Part shown: in pieces, positions 37,583 to 41,293 of the stretch
Layout: each line of letters begins with the position of its first letter
Numbering within the stretch: position 1 is the first letter of the stretch
Source: a virus
Virus record (IMG/VR): IMGVR_UViG_3300031251_000051
Coordinates: 1 to 41,293 of that record
Direction: 5' to 3' (one strand)
DNA: 41,293 nucleotides
Position numbers and translations under genes: made by a program
Notes under the pieces: generated by a model
The model's input: only the letters and a program-made list of their open reading frames with translations
Told to the model about the DNA's origin: nothing
The model's database searches: none

Positions 37583-38649
37583 GCAATATGAAAACCGCCC
37601 TCGATAAACTGGCAGTAGAGGGCTTGGTGGCGACCGTTCGGCACGACAACCTGACGATCTACAACTACTCCGATAAGACCGTGTGGGATCGGCTGTGGAC
37701 CCCCGAAACGCTCGCGGCGCGCGGGTTGGTTCTCGCCGATGATGGGCGCATCGTCGCCCGCCCGTGGCCAAAGTTCTTCAATCTTGGCGAGTGCGGGTGG
37801 GAGGCCGACAAACTCCCCGCTGAAACACCGGAGTTGGCAGACAAGTACGACGGGAGCCTTGTCATCTGCTTTTGGCACGCGGGCGCGTGGCGGTGCATCA
37901 CTCGCGGGAGTTGGGAGAATCCACAGACGAGGGCGGCGCAGGAGTGGGTCGATAAGAACCGCGCCGGGTTCGACCGTGACTACACCTACCTGTTTGAGTT
38001 GGTCGCCCCGTGGAACCGGATCGTTTTGCCCTACGAGCGATTCGACATGATCCTGCTCGGGCGCGTTCACACAGAGAGCGGCGTAGATACGTCCTACGCA
38101 GACGCGGCGGATCACGCGGAGGACTTGGGCATTACGCCCGTCCGGTTCACCTCTCGCCCGCTGGCCTCCCTCAACATGGCCGATCCGTCCGTGACGGACG
38201 CAGAGGGCTACGTCGCTCGCTACAGCAACGGCGTGCGCGTGAAGCTGAAGTATGCCGAATATCTGCGACTGCACAAACTGATGACCGGGCTATCGGTTCT
38301 GGCGATTTGGGAAGGGTTGGCGGCTGGCAAAGATGAACCACCCGCTGGAGTTCCAGACGAGTTCGTGACGTGGTGGAACCTTCACAGGAACACGATCGTC
38401 GGCGACTACGACATGATCGACAGGCAGGCTAAGCGGGTGTTCGAGTCTGTTCCGGCCGGCCTGAACCGCAAGGAATGCGCCGCAATCTTCGTGCGCGATC
38501 CCGCACTCGCCCCCGTCCTGTTCTCGATGCTGGACGGGAAGGACTACAGCCAAGCCATTTGGAAGCGTGTCAGGCCCGTTGCTGGTGCGCGTTCGTTCAT
38601 GGAAGCCAAGCCCGAGCAGATGACCATGCTCGATGGAGGCAAAGCATGA
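37579..38649 (+). CDS. T4 Rnl1-type RNA ligase
   Basis: 356 residues from ATG 37579 (ATGA; CGGAGGG site). Nucleotidyltransferase motifs in order: ARGLVLADDGRIVARPWPKF, motif I KYDGS with Lys 89, motif III YLFELVAP with Glu 140, motif IV EGYV at 209-212, motif V VKLK at 221-224; a helical Rnl1-like C-terminal domain follows. It should seal 5'-phosphate/3'-OH RNA breaks, such as cut tRNA. No polynucleotide kinase/phosphatase is seen beside it. Confidence 0.9.
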   Translation: MSNMKTALDKLAVEGLVATVRHDNLTIYNYSDKTVWDRLWTPETLAARGLVLADDGRIVARPWPKFFNLGECGWEADKLPAETPELADKYDGSLVICFWHAGAWRCITRGSWENPQTRAAQEWVDKNRAGFDRDYTYLFELVAPWNRIVLPYERFDMILLGRVHTESGVDTSYADAADHAEDLGITPVRFTSRPLASLNMADPSVTDAEGYVARYSNGVRVKLKYAEYLRLHKLMTGLSVLAIWEGLAAGKDEPPAGVPDEFVTWWNLHRNTIVGDYDMIDRQAKRVFESVPAGLNRKECAAIFVRDPALAPVLFSMLDGKDYSQAIWKRVRPVAGARSFMEAKPEQMTMLDGGKA

Positions 38650-38972
38650 GCGAACAGCACTTCACGCCGATCCCGGCATTGTTCGCGCCGTCAATCGAAC
38701 CGCACGCGCGGGAGGACGCGGCGTTCGACGCTGAGAACCCAGGCGTCTACCGCCTGTTCTGCGAGCTGGCTGAGAAGATCATGGGCCTCGGTTGGGAGCG
38801 GTATTCGGCGGACGCGATCCTGCACCAGATTCGCTGGCACAGGCGGATTGAGAAGGGGGACCGGCTGTTCAAGTGCAATGACCACTGGACGGCGTATCTG
38901 GGCCGGCGGTTGGCACGGGAGCGGGTCGAGTTCAAAGAGTTTTTTGAGTTCAGGGAGCGGCGGGTCGGGTGA
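38646..38972 (+). CDS. Conserved small phage protein
   Basis: 108 residues from ATG 38646 (ATGA). ENPGVYRLFCELAEKIMG, RYSADAILHQIRWH, FKCNDHWTAYLGRRLA form a pattern I know from many phage hypothetical proteins, probably a helical DNA-binding-like fold. No tested function is known to me. Directly coupled to the RNA ligase. Confidence 0.68.
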   Translation: MSEQHFTPIPALFAPSIEPHAREDAAFDAENPGVYRLFCELAEKIMGLGWERYSADAILHQIRWHRRIEKGDRLFKCNDHWTAYLGRRLARERVEFKEFFEFRERRVG

Positions 38973-39000
38973 GAGTCCACACACAGGAGGTCCGAAGATC

Positions 39001-40272
39001 ATGGCGAACAGCACGAAGGTACGAAACGGCAAGAGGATTCCAGCAGACGCGCCCAAGGGGAAGAAGGCCGGGAAGTCTGAGAAAAAGAAGCCCGCAACGG
39101 GGGACAAAAAAGCGCCCGTTTCTATTACAAAAACGATTACTCCGGCTGCTACGGCGGCGGAGTCCACCGAGCAGCCTGTGCGCCGCAAAGCCCCCGGACC
39201 ATCCAAGGGCGGCAAGCCAATGGTCCGCATGGACATCCCGACCAAGATCGCGGCGTGCTGCGCGGATGAGGCGGGCCGGTACGCGATGACGGATGTTGCG
39301 GTCCTCGGATTGGAGAATGAGCGGGTATTGCTCGCCGCAACCGATGGCCGGTGCATGGCCTTGGTCGAGACGGGCGCGGAGAAGATCAACGATCCCGACG
39401 CATCTGGCCTGATCCCGACGTGGGTTCCCCGCGCGTTCGGCAAGTGCAACAGCGACAGCCCCCGCGCCCTGCGGCTAGTGAATGGCGAGGCGACGAGCCT
39501 GTTCTCTGGCGGGAATACATGGGTCGATGACGAGGGCGGATCGTTCCGCGAGCAGCACGAGGGCGGCCTGTTCCCGCCGATCGACAACATCATCCCCTCG
39601 GTCCTGACCGGCGTTCAGCAGGTCACGATCAACGTGGATCTGCTCGTGAAGTTGGCGAAGGGCTTGAACAGCCCGGACCACGGCGCGGGCCTCACGCTGT
39701 TCATTCCGATCACTCCGGGCAAGCAGTGCGATCGCGCTATCGCGGTCATCGGGTCCAATGGCATCGGTGTTGCCATGCCGATTCAGCATTCCGACGGCTA
39801 CCACGGAAGGCGCGACGGGTACACGATCGCGCGGCAGCGGGCCTTGAACGCCGTTGGCGCGGTCCGTCCGGCGCACATGGGCGCACCAGACGCGGAGGCT
39901 CCCGCCGATGGCTCCCTCGTCCCGGAATCCGACACGGAAGGGAACGAACAGCAGACGTTCAAGCCGGAGGAGACCGCGACGGGAAAGCCCGTCTCGTCGG
40001 AGTCCGCTACCGATTCAGCGCCGACAACCGCGACGAGCGAATCTACCGCGTTGGAATCCGCAGCGCCAGCCGATCCCCCCTTCAGGCCCAAGGTGGGCAA
40101 GGTCTACCGCCTGACAGTCATTGAGAGCGGGGTAGTGCTCGACAACCTCGTGAAGGTCCAGCGCACATACGACCGCAAAGCAGTGGTCGAGAACGCCGAG
40201 ACGGGCCTGGGCGCGAGAGAAGTGAACATCGACCTGTACTCGTGGGAGTTGATGACGCCCGCGACGGTGTAA
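39001..40272 (+). CDS. Possible beta-sliding-clamp-like protein
   Basis: 423 residues from ATG 39001 (strong AGGAGGT site). Basic Lys/Ala N-terminus (1-70), then a domain with RYAMTDVAVLGLENERVLLAATDGRCMAL, which resembles the clamp signature of a hairpin plus ATDGHRL. GGLFPPIDNIIPS recalls the clamp YPDYxxVIP. A disordered acidic Ser/Thr linker follows, then a small C-terminal SH3-like piece. Might hold a host polymerase on phage DNA; only partial similarity. Confidence 0.5.
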   Translation: MANSTKVRNGKRIPADAPKGKKAGKSEKKKPATGDKKAPVSITKTITPAATAAESTEQPVRRKAPGPSKGGKPMVRMDIPTKIAACCADEAGRYAMTDVAVLGLENERVLLAATDGRCMALVETGAEKINDPDASGLIPTWVPRAFGKCNSDSPRALRLVNGEATSLFSGGNTWVDDEGGSFREQHEGGLFPPIDNIIPSVLTGVQQVTINVDLLVKLAKGLNSPDHGAGLTLFIPITPGKQCDRAIAVIGSNGIGVAMPIQHSDGYHGRRDGYTIARQRALNAVGAVRPAHMGAPDAEAPADGSLVPESDTEGNEQQTFKPEETATGKPVSSESATDSAPTTATSESTALESAAPADPPFRPKVGKVYRLTVIESGVVLDNLVKVQRTYDRKAVVENAETGLGAREVNIDLYSWELMTPATV

Positions 40273-40293
40273 CAGAAATCCCTGGTTTCCCCT

Positions 40294-40323
40294 CCCCGCC
40301 TGAGAGATCGGGCGGGGCGGTTT
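40294..40323 (+). terminator. Probable terminator/attenuator hairpin
   Basis: CCCCGCC (40294-40300) pairs with GGCGGGG (40311-40317), 10-base loop, then CGGTTTC. Short T tract, so read-through into the genes to 4060 is likely. Confidence 0.55.
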
Positions 40324-40342
40324 CAACAACGGAGGAATGACC

Positions 40343-40393
40343 ATGACCAAGCAGACCAAGGTGAGGGCGAGCGTGGGGGAGGATCAGCTTTGA
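40343..40393 (+). CDS. Possible 16-residue leader peptide
   Basis: ATG 40343 with GGAGG seven bases ahead; MTKQTKVRASVGEDQL, whose TGA overlaps the TTG start of the next gene. Its role would be to couple translation; no function is suggested by the sequence. Confidence 0.4.
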   Translation: MTKQTKVRASVGEDQL

Positions 40394-40578
40394 TACACGG
40401 ACTTTACAAGCCGATCAAGTGCAAGTTCTGCGGGAAAGAGGTCATCTTCCACCAAGGAACGGGCCGCGTCGTCGAAGCCGACGGCCTCACTCCGCACGTT
40501 GACAACTGCGAGCGCCGGAAGGCCCATTACAAAAACGAGCGGTACATCGCCGCCCAATCCAAGAGGGACCGTAAATGA
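40390..40578 (+). CDS. Small zinc-finger-like protein
   Basis: 62 residues from TTG 40390 (TTGA overlap). CKFCGKEVIFHQ, then PHVDNCERRK: a C-x2-C ... H-x3/4-C pattern, followed by a basic tail. Typical of tiny phage zinc-finger proteins; target unknown. Confidence 0.62.
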   Translation: MIHGLYKPIKCKFCGKEVIFHQGTGRVVEADGLTPHVDNCERRKAHYKNERYIAAQSKRDRK

Positions 40579-40958
40579 CCACCAACCAAAGGAGCATTGA
40601 AATGAATCTGAGCATGTCCGATCTTCGTGAACTTCTCTGCCCGACCATATCGCCATCTCCGGCCGGGTGCGCATCACCCCTTGGCGGCACACTCCACAAG
40701 ATCGTGGTCGCTGACAAGGGCTTCGTGCTCGCTGGCGATGTGCGAGCCGAGGGCGAGTACATCATCATCGAGAACTGTGTCTGTATCCGCTACTGGGGAA
40801 CGCCGACGAACAAGGCCAACGACAGCGGTTTGGGATTCCTCGCCAAGAATGGCGTGCAGGCGGATACGAAACTCGATCCTCAGCCGACCACTCGCATCCA
40901 CAAGTTGCAGGTTGTCCAGATGATCGACTGCGTAAGGGAGATTCGCCGTGCAAGTTGA
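40575..40958 (+). CDS. DUF6948-like protein
   Basis: 127 residues from ATG 40575 (ATGA); ATG 40602 with a GGAG site is an alternative start. HKIVVADKGFVLAGDVRAEGEYIIIENCVCIRYWGTP and GLGFLAKNGVQ follow the pattern of the short phage family DUF6948, in which a beta sheet precedes a Tyr-Trp motif. Function unknown. Confidence 0.58.
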   Translation: MTTNQRSIEMNLSMSDLRELLCPTISPSPAGCASPLGGTLHKIVVADKGFVLAGDVRAEGEYIIIENCVCIRYWGTPTNKANDSGLGFLAKNGVQADTKLDPQPTTRIHKLQVVQMIDCVREIRRAS

Positions 40959-41187
40959 AACTGCAATCGTGACGAACGGCTCCGGCTCCGGCTCCGGCTC
41001 CGGCTACGGCAACGGCTACGGCTACGGCGACGGCTACGGCTACGGCGACGGCTACGGCTCCGGCGACGGCGGAGGCTCCGGCGACGGCAACGGCTACGGC
41101 AACGGCTACGGCTACGGCGACGGCTACGGCTACGGCTACGGCTACGGCTACGGCGACGGCGACGGCTACGGCGGAGGTGGAAAATGA
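40948..41187 (+). CDS. Gly-X repeat protein (X = Tyr, Asp, Ser, Asn)
   Basis: 79 residues from GTG 40948 (GGGAG site; 11-base overlap). After MQVETAIVTN, every second residue is Gly; the others are mostly Tyr, with Asp, Ser and Asn, ending GGGGK. Codons are GGC plus TAC, GAC, AAC or TCC, so the DNA is a hexanucleotide repeat. No signal peptide. Such tracts resemble phase-separating or hydrogel-forming sequences. Function unknown; it sits between two operon-coupled genes and is clearly translated. Confidence 0.72.
   Translation: MQVETAIVTNGSGSGSGSGYGNGYGYGDGYGYGDGYGSGDGGGSGDGNGYGNGYGYGDGYGYGYGYGYGDGDGYGGGGK
40975..41178 (+). repeat. Imperfect hexanucleotide repeat GGCTAC/GGCGAC/GGCTCC/GGCAAC
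   Basis: About 34 units in frame with the Gly-X protein; the window start (1-48) holds the same tract. Such repeats can gain or lose units by slippage. Confidence 0.85.
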
Positions 41188-41293
41188 CCACCCCTCCCCC
41201 GCCCACACCAGCGCACACGCCGGACATCGTGACGAGGCTGCGGGACAAGAAGAAGCACTGGACCGAGGTGCAACTTGAGGCCGCCGACACCAT
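41128..41293. repeat. Terminal 166-base repeat of positions 1-166 (circle closure)
   Basis: Identical to 1-166 except T at 41167 against G at 40; the last 126 bases match exactly. It indicates a circular or circularly permuted molecule of 41,127 bases. Confidence 0.88.
41184..41293 (+). CDS. Second copy of the 5' end of the gene at 57-452 (partial)
   Basis: The first 110 bases of the coiled-coil gene, present again because the window runs past the closure point. Not a separate gene. Confidence 0.88.
   Translation, partial: MTTPPPPTPAHTPDIVTRLRDKKKHWTEVQLEAADT

Noticed and set aside
40975-41178. Diversity-generating retroelement target (AAC-type codons varied at A)
   Set aside because: The X codons TAC, GAC, AAC and TCC could suggest adenine mutagenesis, but no reverse transcriptase or template repeat exists in this genome.
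40975-41178. CRISPR or other spaced repeat array
   Set aside because: Units are six bases without spacers and lie in frame in a coding gene.
41128-41293. True direct terminal repeats of a linear phage
   Set aside because: The repeat is short, ends arbitrarily inside two genes and starts in a microsatellite, which fits assembly overlap of a circle better than packaged terminal repeats.

Overview
The window looks like a complete, circularly closed genome of a temperate tailed phage (siphovirus-like), about 41,127 unique bases. The last 166 bases repeat the first 166 with a single mismatch. GC is high, genes are packed head to tail, and ATGA or GTGA stop/start overlaps are everywhere. Terminase, portal, capsid protease, lambda-E-like major capsid, tail tube and tape measure genes identify the phage, and a tyrosine integrase points to a temperate life style. 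The host is probably a planctomycete or a near relative. That is inference, resting on a planctomycete-style N-terminal zinc ribbon (15349-15861), the style of the integrase and the Cys-rich accessory proteins; no host gene is present to prove it.

Layout. The plus strand from 30728 through the end and on to 4060 across the junction is the early/lysogeny/replication arm: integrase, an unknown zinc-ribbon protein, an ERF-type annealing protein, SSB, an HNH cassette between two terminators, a probable replisome-organiser pair, an ABA-sandwich protein, a T4-Rnl1-type RNA ligase, a possible beta-clamp-like protein, a Gly/Tyr repeat protein, then small coiled-coil proteins, an HNH homing endonuclease, a RuvC-like resolvase and a sigma-region-4-like mini-protein. 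The minus strand from 30623 down to 4069 is the late arm: small and large terminase, portal, Mu-F-like morphogenesis protein, a regulator pair with its own promoter, protease/scaffold, decoration protein, major capsid, an intrinsic terminator, connector and tail-completion proteins, tail tube, tape measure, distal tail and Cys-rich proteins, a run of small membrane proteins, a PAS-domain protein and an SGNH-hydrolase receptor-binding protein. A 2.5 kb island (15050-17580) with genes on both strands and an IS1595-type transposase sits between tail tube and tape measure, where tail-assembly chaperones usually lie.

Most unusual: (1) a 10-base element, GGCAWCACCT in mRNA sense, occurs ten times on the late strand at or near gene junctions. 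Six copies lie exactly 3-4 bases before a start codon, where a Shine-Dalgarno sequence would normally be. (2) A sigma-70-like gene (24842-25354) has no ATG, GTG or TTG start. It overlaps an upstream gene that has a good extended -10 promoter, so it must use CTG or a +1 frameshift at UCC-UGA-C. (3) A 79-residue Gly-X repeat protein is encoded by hexanucleotide repeats. (4) A membrane-anchored PAS protein lies in the late cassette. No DNA polymerase, replicative helicase, CI-type repressor, canonical endolysin or tRNA gene was recognised.
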